From Chloroflexota bacterium (GTDB taxonomy: Bacteria > Chloroflexota > Dormibacteria > Dormibacterales > Dormibacteraceae): a DNA stretch of 38,485 nt. The notes beneath the pieces were generated by a model. It was given only the letters and a program-made list of their open reading frames with translations, was not told the DNA's origin and ran no database searches. Location of the stretch: assembly GCA_005882115.1 (NCBI GenBank), contig VBEG01000036.1, positions 1-38,485 on the forward strand, given 5' to 3'. The translations under genes and the position numbers were made by a program. The stretch's first letter is position 1. The number at the start of each line of letters is the position of its first letter. Shown here one piece after another: positions 21,902 to 30,004 of the stretch.

Positions 21902-23203
21902 TTGAACGCCCGTGAGGTCCCGAAAACCTTACAGCGGGCGCGGGAGGAAGAGCCGAGCCAGGTGGGCGCCAGCGACAGCGCACCCGCCGGAGACCAGACG
22001 CCGTCGGCAGTTCAGATGCGGATGCGCATTCTGGAGATGTCCTCCGTTTTCTCGGAGCTGAGCGACGGCGCTTTGCGAGCGGTCGCCCGCCGCATGCGCA
22101 CGGTCGGGCTGGCGGCTAGGGACACCCTCCGCCTGGGCGGCCAGGGCGGTGATGTCGTGATCTTCCTGGCTTCGGGCCAGGTGGAGGAGTCGATCAGCGA
22201 CTCCTCGGGGAAGGTCCTGCTGACCAGGAGACCCGCCCCTGGCGACCTCGTCATCCTCCCCGCGCCCCGGACAGGCGGCCGCTACACGACCAGCATCTAC
22301 GGGCTGACCAGCGCGGTCCTTCTGACGCTCGACCGGGACGGCCTGGTCGAGGGACTGGGCGCAGAGGTCGAAAAGGTCGCCCTCGTCCTGGACAAGCTGT
22401 GGGAGCAGGAGCTATCCGCCGCCGCGGCGAGCGAGGCTCAAAGCGCCTCCCGCACGGCCGCGCCCCTCGTCGCGTTCTTCTCCGCCAAGGGCGGGGCCGG
22501 CACGACAACTCTGGCGATCAACACGGCGGCGGCCCTGGCTCGCAAGTTCCCTCGCCAGGTTCTCTTGATCGACCTCGGCGCGCCATTCGGCCACGCCGCG
22601 CTCTTCGCCGACCTGATCGCCACGGGATCGATCGCGAGCGCGACCAAGGCGGCTCAGGTGGATTTCGAATCGGTCCTGCGCGGCAACATCGTCAACCACC
22701 GCACCGGGATGGGCGTCCTTCCCGGAACGCTGCGGCCGGAGGAGGTAGACACGCTGACCGGGGAGCGCGTCGGGCGCGTTCTTGACGTTGTGGTCGCCTG
22801 GCAGAAAGTGATCGTCGTCGACCTGGGGACCTCGCTGGCCGAGGCCGCGCTTGCGGTGATCGAGCGCGCCGAGTGCCTGGTCATGGTGGTGCCGCCCGAG
22901 ATCGCGGCGATGACCGACGCGCGGCGGTCGCTCGCGATCTTCCGCGACATCATGAACGTGCCTGATAACCGGATGGAGCTGGTCCTCAACCAGCGTTCCC
23001 CCCATCCCCCGCTCGACCGCGCGGCGATCGAGTCGATCCTCGGCCGCAAGATGTCGGTCGTCGTCGGCTTCGACGACTCGCGCCCAGAGGACTCGACGCT
23101 GGCCGGTGGACTCGTCCTGCAACACGACCCGTCGTCGATGGTGTCTCGCGGAGCGACGGAGATCGCGCGGGTGGTCCTGGCCAGCCTCAAGCTCGATGCG
23201 TGA
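21902..23203 (+). CDS. cpaE: CpaE/TadZ-like ATPase with N-terminal cyclic-nucleotide-binding-like domain
   Basis: 433 residues. Residues about 45-150 look like a CRP/cNMP-binding beta-roll: VFSELSDGALRAVARRM, IFLASGQVEESISDSSGKVLLTRRPAPGDLV, TSAVLLTLDRDGL. Residues about 188-430 are a ParA/MinD-type ATPase with the deviant Walker A KGGAGTTT (196-203), LLIDLGAPFGH, VIVVDLGTSL and VLNQRSPHP. CpaE/TadZ helps localise Tad pili; known members usually carry a receiver-like N-terminal domain instead. The phosphate-binding Arg/Glu cassette of true cAMP binders is not obvious. The start is a TTG; no Shine-Dalgarno. Stop overlaps tadE by 8 bases. Confidence 0.85.
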   Translation: MNAREVPKTLQRAREEEPSQVGASDSAPAGDQTPSAVQMRMRILEMSSVFSELSDGALRAVARRMRTVGLAARDTLRLGGQGGDVVIFLASGQVEESISDSSGKVLLTRRPAPGDLVILPAPRTGGRYTTSIYGLTSAVLLTLDRDGLVEGLGAEVEKVALVLDKLWEQELSAAAASEAQSASRTAAPLVAFFSAKGGAGTTTLAINTAAALARKFPRQVLLIDLGAPFGHAALFADLIATGSIASATKAAQVDFESVLRGNIVNHRTGMGVLPGTLRPEEVDTLTGERVGRVLDVVVAWQKVIVVDLGTSLAEAALAVIERAECLVMVVPPEIAAMTDARRSLAIFRDIMNVPDNRMELVLNQRSPHPPLDRAAIESILGRKMSVVVGFDDSRPEDSTLAGGLVLQHDPSSMVSRGATEIARVVLASLKLDA

Positions 23204-23732
23204 CCATGAAAGGACTGGCCCCATCCCCCGGCTGAGCCGGGTACTTCCCCGCAAGCGGGGAAGAGGTCAGGCGCTGGTCGAGTTTGCCATTGCCCTTCCG
23301 GTGCTGGTCATTCTCGTCGCCGGTGTGCTCGAGCTCGGCCGCGGCTACGCATTCGCGGTCGAGACCTCCGACGCGGCTCGGGACGCGGCGAGGTTCGTAG
23401 CCGGCAAGACCGCGTCCACCAACGGTCCCGGCCTGGGGGCGATGTGCAACCTCATCACGGCCGACCTGGCTGCGGTCACGACGAACATCACCTGCCCAAC
23501 GCAGGTGAACCACGCACCCCCCTTCGTCGTCGGGACGGACTACACGAAACCGACCGCCGGACAGGCCGTGGTCGCGGTGTACTGCGGGACCAGCGTCAAC
23601 TGCACCGGGTCGATACCGACGCTCTATCAGTCCGAGATCGACGTCTTCGTCTACTACGGATTCAGCGACCTCAACATCCTGGGCGGCGGGATCACCATCA
23701 CAGGTTCGAGCCGAGCCACCACGTCGTGGTGA
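23196..23732 (+). CDS. tadE: TadE-like pseudopilin 1
   Basis: 178 residues. A basic leader ends RKRGRG, followed by the prepilin cleavage pattern G|QALVEF with Glu at +5, then the hydrophobic helix ALPVLVILVAGVLELGRGYAFAV and the TadE signature SDAARDAARFVAG. The exported part has four cysteines, including NITCP and VYCG. It would be a substrate for the prepilin peptidase at 2658-3335. The ATG at 23196 overlaps the cpaE stop by 8 bases; the first codons contain two strong hairpins. Its own TGA overlaps the next gene (GTGA). Confidence 0.88.
   Translation: MRDHERTGPIPRLSRVLPRKRGRGQALVEFAIALPVLVILVAGVLELGRGYAFAVETSDAARDAARFVAGKTASTNGPGLGAMCNLITADLAAVTTNITCPTQVNHAPPFVVGTDYTKPTAGQAVVAVYCGTSVNCTGSIPTLYQSEIDVFVYYGFSDLNILGGGITITGSSRATTSW
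23227..23263 (+). promoter_or_regulatory. Two adjacent hairpins within the first codons of tadE
   Basis: CCCGGC-TGA-GCCGGG at 23227-23241 is followed two bases later by CTTCCCCGC-AA-GCGGGGAAG at 23244-23263, a perfect 9-bp stem. Both lie about 10-22 codons into tadE. They could slow translation, attenuate the transcript between cpaE and the pilin genes, or be the remnant of a dispersed repeat caught in the reading frame. Confidence 0.5.
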
Positions 23733-24346
23733 AGCGCACCAAACACGGTCAAGCGCTGGTTGAGTTCGCGCTCATCGCCCCGGCCCTCTTCCTTTTGATT
23801 GGCGCGACTGTCGACCTCGGGCGCGGCCTTTTGATCTACACGATGCTCCAGGGCGCCTCGCGCGACATGGCGCGGCAGGCGGTGCTGGGCTACTACAGCG
23901 GCTCGAACACCCTCTCGCCCACATGTACGGCGCTCACCACGCCGTGCACCCTGGGCCCGCTGACCAACGGCGCTCACCAGCTCGACCCGCTCGGAATGTC
24001 CGTCGTGTACCAGGACTCGACGGCGATCTCCAGCCCTCCTACGTACGGGACATACGTCGCCAACGCGAACCCGCTGCAGCCCGGGACCATCACCCTGACC
24101 GGCGCGATCAATGCGAGCACCGTGTACGTCTTTGTCTATGAGCTCGATTCCACCGGCGGCAATCCCAACCCACGCTGGAGCTGTCCCTCATGCGCGGGGG
24201 CCAGTGGTGCGGCTGTCCGCACGTCCGGCCATCAGCTCGTCGTGGTCGACCTCAAGCTCCAGTGGAAGCCCGTCCTGAACTCGCTGCTCGGGATTCCAAG
24301 CACGATCACGTTCGACTCCCAGTCGGTGGAGACCCTCGAGTACTGA
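23729..24346 (+). CDS. TadE-like pseudopilin 2
   Basis: 205 residues from the GTG at 23729 (a second in-frame GTG is one codon upstream). The leader is very short (KRTKHG), followed by G|QALVEFALIAPALFLLIGATVDLGRG with Glu at +5 and the signature LQGASRDMARQAVLGYY. The exported portion carries four cysteines and ends with WKPVLNSLLGIPSTITFDSQSVETLEY, a C-terminal strand pattern common to TadE/TadF proteins. Coupled by overlaps to tadE on one side and tadG on the other (TGATG). Confidence 0.88.
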   Translation: MKRTKHGQALVEFALIAPALFLLIGATVDLGRGLLIYTMLQGASRDMARQAVLGYYSGSNTLSPTCTALTTPCTLGPLTNGAHQLDPLGMSVVYQDSTAISSPPTYGTYVANANPLQPGTITLTGAINASTVYVFVYELDSTGGNPNPRWSCPSCAGASGAAVRTSGHQLVVVDLKLQWKPVLNSLLGIPSTITFDSQSVETLEY

Positions 24347-26670
24347 TGCGCAAGCGCGAGCGTGGGCAGGTGCTCGTCATCGTCGCGGTGTGGATGCTCG
24401 CATTGATCGGCTCGGCGGCGCTGATTCTCCTCACGGGCTCCGTGGAGTGGCAGCGCAACCAGCTTCAGCAGCTTGCCGATGGTGCCGCGACCGACTCGGC
24501 GCTCACGATCGGCGTCGGGTGCACGGCTGGGTCGGCGAGCACCATCATCACGCAAGCCGACAACTTCCTGGCCACACAGCGGACGCGAACCGGCAGCCTG
24601 AGCATCGGCGGAAGCTGCGCGGCCGGCTACACCGGTACCGACACCTTTGCCGGCGCCATGAGCGAAACGATCCACTACCCGTACCGCGGCCATCAGCAAC
24701 AGGTCGAGGTGATCCTCACGGTCGCCCTGCCGATCTCCTTCGGCAACTACATGGGTGCGAGCAACACCAACGTGACCCGCCGCGCCGTCGGTCAGCAGCT
24801 CAGCGGATCGGCGACCGCGATCAGGGCCACGACCCTGTCGTGCACCGGCGGGCAGTTCAATGTCGGGGGCAGCCTTGAAGTCTCCAACGCGATCACGCTC
24901 AGCGGCAGCTGCGCCGTCTACGCCCATGACCGCTTTGAGGCGGCCTCGAGCACGTACTCGGACCTCGGCAACGTCACGGTCTACGCCAACGGCCAGACCT
25001 GGGTGGGCGGTGGCGGCTCCTGCGCGGCCGGCGCCAACTCCGGGTCGAGCAACGCCGTCTGCGCGGACGGCTCCGAGCTTTCGGGCCACAACGCCACGAC
25101 CTGCGGGACGTCGGGCGCGAGCGCGTTTCTGACCGCGGGGGTGGCCGCGATCAATGCCGATCCGTGCGCGGCGGGAAAGGGCCCTGTGCCGGTACCGCCA
25201 GTCTCTACGTCGCTTCCGCCGGAGCCGAACACCGACCCGGCCGCGATCGCGACGCTTCGCAACGGCGCAGGTGGAGCCCTCGGATCGGCGTGCAACCCGG
25301 CCGGGGTATATCCAAACATCACCGCCGGCGGGGTTGTGGTCGGCACGGGGCTTGGCCCGTCGCCCGCGAGCGCCGATGCGAGCGGCTTCTATCACTTCAA
25401 ACCGAGCTGCTATGGATATCTGAACCTGACCTCGATGGCGGGCGGCATCTCGAACCGCCAGGCCGGGACCAGGGTCGGACCCGTCAGCCACTTCGTCACC
25501 CCGACGCTGCCTGGTGCAAGCCTGGCCGGCACGCTGCTCGTGGCCGCGATCAACTGCCCGACGACCCCCAACCGTTTCCAGGCGCCCGCGAGCTGGGTCC
25601 AGGCAATGGAGGTCAACCTTGCGAGCGCAGGTCGAACGGAGATCTGGTATTACCCCAACAACCCAGGCGGGATCGCCAGCGCGACCTTCACGATCAACCC
25701 GGCGAACATCAACTGCGACGCCCAGATGACCGAATGGTCGGGCGTGGCGACGGCCGCTCCTCGGGACCAGACAGGCAGCGCGACCAACGTGCTCTCAGGA
25801 AGCCTGACCGTCTCGACCGCAGGAGCGATGGCGCAGAGCGGCGAGCTCGTCATCACCGCCGACGGGTTCAACAAGGGAGTCCCTGGCCAGACCTTCACGC
25901 GCGGCGGCGGCTGGAACGCGTTGTCCAGCGACCCCGCCAACGGCTTTGCGAGCGAATATCGCCTGGACCTGCCCGCCGGAGTCGCCAGCGAAACCATGAC
26001 GGCCAACCCGGCGACGGCGTGGTCGGCGGCCATCGCCACCTTCAAGCCGGCGACCGGTGGCGCCGGCGCCGTCCTCGATCCCGGCTTCTACAACTTCAAC
26101 GGCTCGGGCTTCGCAGGCGGAGGTGGCATCTGCCTGAACGGCGGCATGCTGCTCGCCCAAGACGTGACGATCGAGTTGGTCAACCAGGCGGGTCTTTCCA
26201 CGGGCACATGCGCGGCGGGCGGTGGCGCGAATTGCGCGGCCGCGACCTGCCAGTTCGGGTCCACGCCATGCTCGATCTCGGCGTGTCCCCCCAACGCCGT
26301 GGCCGACTCGGCGGGGGGCGGGTACACCTGGTTTGCGGCGCCTTGCTCGTCAGCTCCGAGCGGGGACGCGACCTGCCCAGGTTCGAGCTGGTGCCCGGTC
26401 GGGGATCGCGCCTGCTGGAACCTGCTGATCTACGCACCCGCGAGCAATACGGGCCAGATCGCGATCAAGGGCACGGCCGCCGAGCACTGGCTCCTTGGGT
26501 CCGTGTACTGGCCGGGAACGTGCACCGACACCGTCAACGGCACCAGCACGCTCGCCGGGACGCTGTCCTGCGGCACGCTTTCTGTCTCGGCGGCCGCCGG
26601 AGCGGGGATCGCCGTGGGCAGCGACTACGGGATCAACACCGCCCTGGTCCAGGCCGTTCTTGTCGAATGA
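24346..26670 (+). CDS. tadG: Large TadG-like secreted protein with inserted beta-sandwich module
   Basis: 774 residues. Basic leader RKRERG, then QVLVIVAVWMLALIGSAALILLTG, a membrane anchor like a pseudopilin but with Ile instead of Glu at +5. The TadG region shows LQQLADGAATDSAL, RRAVGQQL and repeated Gly/Ser/Cys-rich segments; I count 24 cysteines, half of them after residue 570. A segment of about 200 residues (about 369-568: GTLLVAAINC, EWSGVATAAPRDQTGSA, GGGWNAL, SEYRLDLPAG, WSAAIATFKP) looks like a separate adhesin-type beta-sandwich placed inside the TadG fold, which resumes with VLDPGFYNFNGSGFAGGGG. Likely surface-exposed at the pilus base or tip. Confidence 0.82.
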   Translation: MRKRERGQVLVIVAVWMLALIGSAALILLTGSVEWQRNQLQQLADGAATDSALTIGVGCTAGSASTIITQADNFLATQRTRTGSLSIGGSCAAGYTGTDTFAGAMSETIHYPYRGHQQQVEVILTVALPISFGNYMGASNTNVTRRAVGQQLSGSATAIRATTLSCTGGQFNVGGSLEVSNAITLSGSCAVYAHDRFEAASSTYSDLGNVTVYANGQTWVGGGGSCAAGANSGSSNAVCADGSELSGHNATTCGTSGASAFLTAGVAAINADPCAAGKGPVPVPPVSTSLPPEPNTDPAAIATLRNGAGGALGSACNPAGVYPNITAGGVVVGTGLGPSPASADASGFYHFKPSCYGYLNLTSMAGGISNRQAGTRVGPVSHFVTPTLPGASLAGTLLVAAINCPTTPNRFQAPASWVQAMEVNLASAGRTEIWYYPNNPGGIASATFTINPANINCDAQMTEWSGVATAAPRDQTGSATNVLSGSLTVSTAGAMAQSGELVITADGFNKGVPGQTFTRGGGWNALSSDPANGFASEYRLDLPAGVASETMTANPATAWSAAIATFKPATGGAGAVLDPGFYNFNGSGFAGGGGICLNGGMLLAQDVTIELVNQAGLSTGTCAAGGGANCAAATCQFGSTPCSISACPPNAVADSAGGGYTWFAAPCSSAPSGDATCPGSSWCPVGDRACWNLLIYAPASNTGQIAIKGTAAEHWLLGSVYWPGTCTDTVNGTSTLAGTLSCGTLSVSAAAGAGIAVGSDYGINTALVQAVLVE

Positions 26671-26713
26671 GTTGCTTTAGGGCGGCCGTTTTGTGAAGCT
26701 TGCGCGCAACTAA

Positions 26714-27514
26714 ATGTCAATTGCCTCCTCCGTCCTCGCCAGACCTCGCCGCGGCCGCCTGTACATCGTCATCGGGGCGGTGCTCGCGGTGCTCGCCTTC
26801 GCCACCGCGGCCGGCATCGCCAGCCTGCCTCTGATCCAGGGAACGACAACCGGCGTCAAGGTCGTGGTCGCCAGCCACGACATCCAGGCGAGGACCGTCA
26901 TCCAGGACTCAGACCTCACGCTCGCCAGCATCAACCCCACCCCGCCGCAGTCGTTCACGGCGGTCAACAAGGTCGCCGGCAAGGGAGCGCGCGTGGACAT
27001 CCCGGCGGGCATGCCCATCAGCTCCAACCTCGTGGCGCCGTCGGGCGACCTGGTGAGCAGCAGCGACGTCGCCTACCTGCCCATCCCCAAGGGTTGGGTC
27101 GCGGTAACCGTTCCCACGAGCGAGCAGGTCGGCGTCGGCGGCTATGTCCAGGTCGGTGACCGGATCACGATGCTCGCGACCATCAACACCCAGGCCTTCG
27201 GGCAGAGCCCCGGCCGGGCGGTCGTGCTTACCGTCTTTCGCGACATCGACGTCCTGCGCGTCGGACCAAGCGGCACCTCGAGTTCCGGTACGCCGACCGG
27301 CGTAGTGAGCAGTCTCACAGTGCTGATGAATGGATGCGACGCGGAATACCTCTTCTGGCTGCTCAACAACGCGGCCATGAAGTACGAGCTGGAGTCGTAC
27401 ACGGACTACCAGGGCCTCCCCACGCAACCCGACAGCAAATGCCCCGGCGTGTCATCGGCGACCGGCGTCGGTCCGAAAGACGTCGAGGCGCGCTGGCATT
27501 TCACCACGCATTAA
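26714..27514 (+). CDS. cpaB: Tad pilus assembly protein CpaB (RcpC), SAF domain
   Basis: 266 residues. One N-terminal membrane segment (YIVIGAVLAVLAFATAAGIAS) leads to an SAF domain: VKVVVASHDIQARTVIQDSDLTLASI and GARVDIPAGMPISSNLV. The RcpC/CpaB beta-clip follows: VAVTVPTSEQVGVGGYVQVGDRITML. In diderms this protein works with the secretin; no secretin is encoded here, which fits a monoderm envelope. The ATG lies 43 bases after tadG, the largest gap in the plus arm; no Shine-Dalgarno is visible. Confidence 0.88.
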   Translation: MSIASSVLARPRRGRLYIVIGAVLAVLAFATAAGIASLPLIQGTTTGVKVVVASHDIQARTVIQDSDLTLASINPTPPQSFTAVNKVAGKGARVDIPAGMPISSNLVAPSGDLVSSSDVAYLPIPKGWVAVTVPTSEQVGVGGYVQVGDRITMLATINTQAFGQSPGRAVVLTVFRDIDVLRVGPSGTSSSGTPTGVVSSLTVLMNGCDAEYLFWLLNNAAMKYELESYTDYQGLPTQPDSKCPGVSSATGVGPKDVEARWHFTTH

Positions 27515-27517
27515 CTG

Positions 27518-28459
27518 ATGGGCACCGCGATCATCCTGGTCGCGGTCGCCGCGGCCATCGGGGTGGGCCTCGTCGTCTTCGGTACCGTCCGCTCACAGCA
27601 GGCGGCAAGCCCTCAGGAGTCTGTCCGCGCCTCGTACCGGACGCTCGCCGACGTCCGCGAGCAGCTGCGTCGCCGGTTCGATCCCACAGGTACGCCCACG
27701 TGGATCGCGTCGGACGATAGGACCAGCAAGCTGCAGCGCGACCTCGTCAGCGCGGACCTCGAGCTGCGCCCATACGAGTTCCGACTCATCCAGGCCGGTG
27801 TGGCTTTGGTGCTCGCGGTGGTGGGGCTCCTCCGCTTCGGGATCGGCGCTGAGTTTCTCGTCCTCGCGGTCATCGGCTATGTGGTCCCGTCGCTTTACCT
27901 ACGCAACCGTCGAGGCCACAGGCTCCGCGAGTTCGACGCGGCGCTGCCGCGCACGATGGAGCTGATCGCCAACTCCATGAAGGCCGGGCAGTCGGTCGCC
28001 CAGTCGCTCAGCGCCGTGACCGACAACGCCGACCCGCCGGTCTCGGACGAGTTCGCGCTCGCTCGTCGGGAGATCGAGCTGGGTGCGTCTGTCGACAGCG
28101 CGCTCAACAACATGGTCAAGCGCATCGGCAGCAACGACCTGCGGCTGATGGTGATGGTGATCACGATCCAGCGCTCCGTCGGAGGCGACCTCCCCGCCAT
28201 TCTTGCGACTCTCGCGGACACGATGCGGCAGCGCGAGGAGATGCGGGCCGAGATCCTTGCCGCGACCGCTCAATCGCGCGCCAGCGCCCTGATCATCACG
28301 CTGCTGCCTATCGCGGCCGCTTTGCTTCTCTACTTCTTCGTCCAGGACTACTTCCGGCCGATGCTGACCAACCCCATCGGCTGGGTGATGCTGGTCTTCG
28401 CGGGCTTCCTGCTGTTCATCGGTAACGTCATCATCCGGCGCCTGACGGCGATCGCATGA
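27518..28459 (+). CDS. tadB: Tad pilus inner-membrane platform protein TadB
   Basis: 313 residues, T2SSF (GspF-like) family. N-terminal membrane helix (IILVAVAAAIGVGLVVFGTV), two central helices (about 92-130), a cytoplasmic four-helix T2SSF domain (FDAALPRTMELIANSMKAGQSVAQSLSAV to ADTMRQREEMRAEILAATAQSRASA) and two C-terminal helices. With TadC it forms the platform over the CpaF ATPase. Three bases after cpaB; overlaps tadC (ATGA). Confidence 0.92.
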   Translation: MGTAIILVAVAAAIGVGLVVFGTVRSQQAASPQESVRASYRTLADVREQLRRRFDPTGTPTWIASDDRTSKLQRDLVSADLELRPYEFRLIQAGVALVLAVVGLLRFGIGAEFLVLAVIGYVVPSLYLRNRRGHRLREFDAALPRTMELIANSMKAGQSVAQSLSAVTDNADPPVSDEFALARREIELGASVDSALNNMVKRIGSNDLRLMVMVITIQRSVGGDLPAILATLADTMRQREEMRAEILAATAQSRASALIITLLPIAAALLLYFFVQDYFRPMLTNPIGWVMLVFAGFLLFIGNVIIRRLTAIA

Positions 28460-29385
28460 ACGCGCTGCCCCTGATCATCGGGATCGCGGCCGCAGCCGGC
28501 GCGTACCTGCTGACCATCGGCATCATCGCCGCGCGAGCTGCCGACGCCACCGCGCTGGCCCGCGAACGCCTCTCGCGCCAGGAGATCGGCCTCGGACAGA
28601 GCGCGGTCGCCCTGCAACTCGAAAAGCCCTTCTTGCAGCGGCTGTTCGGCCCCGCCCGACGCTGGCTCGACCGCCAAACGATGCGAATGACCCCGGAGGC
28701 GCAAGCGGCCAACTTTCGCCGGCAGCTCGACTTCGTCGGCAATCCTCTTGGCCTCGACCCGGCCGGCCTGCAGACGCTGCGAATCGCCGCAGCGGCGGGC
28801 CTGGGTGCGATCGGCACCGCGGTCGGCCTTTTCATCGGTCCGCCCTTTGCCATCGGGTTGTCACTCGTGATCGGCGTCGCCCTCGGGTTCTACCTGCCGG
28901 TGTTCTGGCTCGATCAGCTCGTGCGCGACAGGCGGGCCGAGCTCGAGGCGTCACTGCCGAATGCACTCGACGTCGTCGCGATCAGCATGGAGGCCGGACT
29001 CGGCCTCGATCGGGCTCTCGAGCAATTGGTCCGGCACCAGGACGACTCGCTGACCCTGCTCGTGGCTCGAGCGCTGCGCGAGATCCAGCTGGGCCGGCCG
29101 CGCCACAAGGCGCTTGGGGAGATGGCCGAGGCAACGGGCATCGACGACTTCTCGTCGCTCGTGCGCGGCATCCTCTACGCGGAGCGGACGGGCGTGCCGA
29201 TCTCGCGCACGATCGCCGCACACGCAGCGCAGATGCGTGTGAAGCGGCGGTTGAAGATCCGCACCGAGGCGGCTCGTGCCTCGCTGAAGATCCTGCTCCC
29301 CACGGTGGGATGCGTGTTTCCGACCCTGTGGCTGGTCCTGCTCGGCCCCGCGTTGATCGTCGTGTTGACCCTCTCTTCTAAGTAA
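28456..29385 (+). CDS. tadC: Tad pilus inner-membrane platform protein TadC
   Basis: 309 residues, T2SSF family. N-terminal helix (LPLIIGIAAAAGAYLLTIGIIAARA), a central membrane pair (about 105-155), the T2SSF helices ELEASLPNALDVVAISMEAGLGLDRALEQL and LVRGILYAERTGVPISRTIAAHAAQMRVKRRLKIRTEAARA, and a C-terminal helix. Last gene of the plus arm. Its last eight bases overlap the end of the convergent hydrolase gene, so no separate terminator fits between them. Confidence 0.92.
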   Translation: MNALPLIIGIAAAAGAYLLTIGIIAARAADATALARERLSRQEIGLGQSAVALQLEKPFLQRLFGPARRWLDRQTMRMTPEAQAANFRRQLDFVGNPLGLDPAGLQTLRIAAAAGLGAIGTAVGLFIGPPFAIGLSLVIGVALGFYLPVFWLDQLVRDRRAELEASLPNALDVVAISMEAGLGLDRALEQLVRHQDDSLTLLVARALREIQLGRPRHKALGEMAEATGIDDFSSLVRGILYAERTGVPISRTIAAHAAQMRVKRRLKIRTEAARASLKILLPTVGCVFPTLWLVLLGPALIVVLTLSSK

Positions 29386-30004
29386 TAAAGGGATTCATTC
29401 GGCGCTCGCGGCCGATCGTGGTCGCGGGGCCGTGCCCGCTGTAGACGATCATCTCGTCGGGCTGCGACAGCAGCTCCGAACGAATGCCATCGATCAGCTG
29501 CCTGCTGTCGGAGTTGGCGAAGTCCGAGCGCCCGATCGAGCCGGCGAAGAGCGCGTCGCCGGTGAACAGGTAACCGTCGATCTTCAGCGTCACGCCGCCG
29601 GGGCTGTGCCCCGGGGTGTGCAGCACCTCGAACTCGAGCGACCCGACGCGATAGGTCTCGCCTGCCGCGAGGCTCACGATGTTGTCGAGCTGCGTCGCGA
29701 GCGGGCCGAACTCTCGCCGCAGCGGCTTTCCTTCGGCAACCACCTGCCGTTCGGCGTCGTGCACGGCGATCGGCACGGAGCCGAATGCCTCCCGCAGCTC
29801 GTGGAGTCCCGCGATGTGATCGAGGTCGGTGTGCGTGAGGATGATCGCCTTCACGTTGGCGCGGCGCGTACGTGCGACTTCGACGATCTGCTCGGGCTCC
29901 AGGTTGGAGTCGATGACAGCGGCGTCGTGCGTGTCCTCGTCATCGACCAGGTAGGAGTTCGTGGCGAACCGCCGGTCGGCGGTGACCTCGATGTGGATCG
30001 TCAC
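29378..30004 (-). CDS. Metallo-beta-lactamase-fold hydrolase (glyoxalase II/YcbL-like)
   Basis: 208 residues from GTG 30004, which overlaps the preceding GNAT gene stop (GTGA). Metal motifs: ILTHTDLDHIAGL (HxDxDH, where HxHxDH is usual), HTPGHSPGGV, FTGDALFAGSIGRSD and IVYSGHGPATTIGRERRMNPF. The first strands (ATNSYLVDDEDTHDAAVID) match glyoxalase II-like enzymes that hydrolyse thioesters, but the substrate cannot be told. Third gene of the rel operon. Confidence 0.88.
   Translation of the reverse strand: MTIHIEVTADRRFATNSYLVDDEDTHDAAVIDSNLEPEQIVEVARTRRANVKAIILTHTDLDHIAGLHELREAFGSVPIAVHDAERQVVAEGKPLRREFGPLATQLDNIVSLAAGETYRVGSLEFEVLHTPGHSPGGVTLKIDGYLFTGDALFAGSIGRSDFANSDSRQLIDGIRSELLSQPDEMIVYSGHGPATTIGRERRMNPFIT

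Noticed and set aside
25164-26696. 510-codon plus-strand frame overlapping tadG in another phase
   Set aside because: The product is an Arg/Gly-rich low-complexity chain, typical of a shifted frame in GC-rich DNA; tadG has the leader, anchor and coupled start.
26671-26713. Small gene or regulatory stem between tadG and cpaB (GTTGC...GCAAC)
   Set aside because: Only 43 bases; the 5-bp arms are far apart and weak, and no frame of useful length exists.
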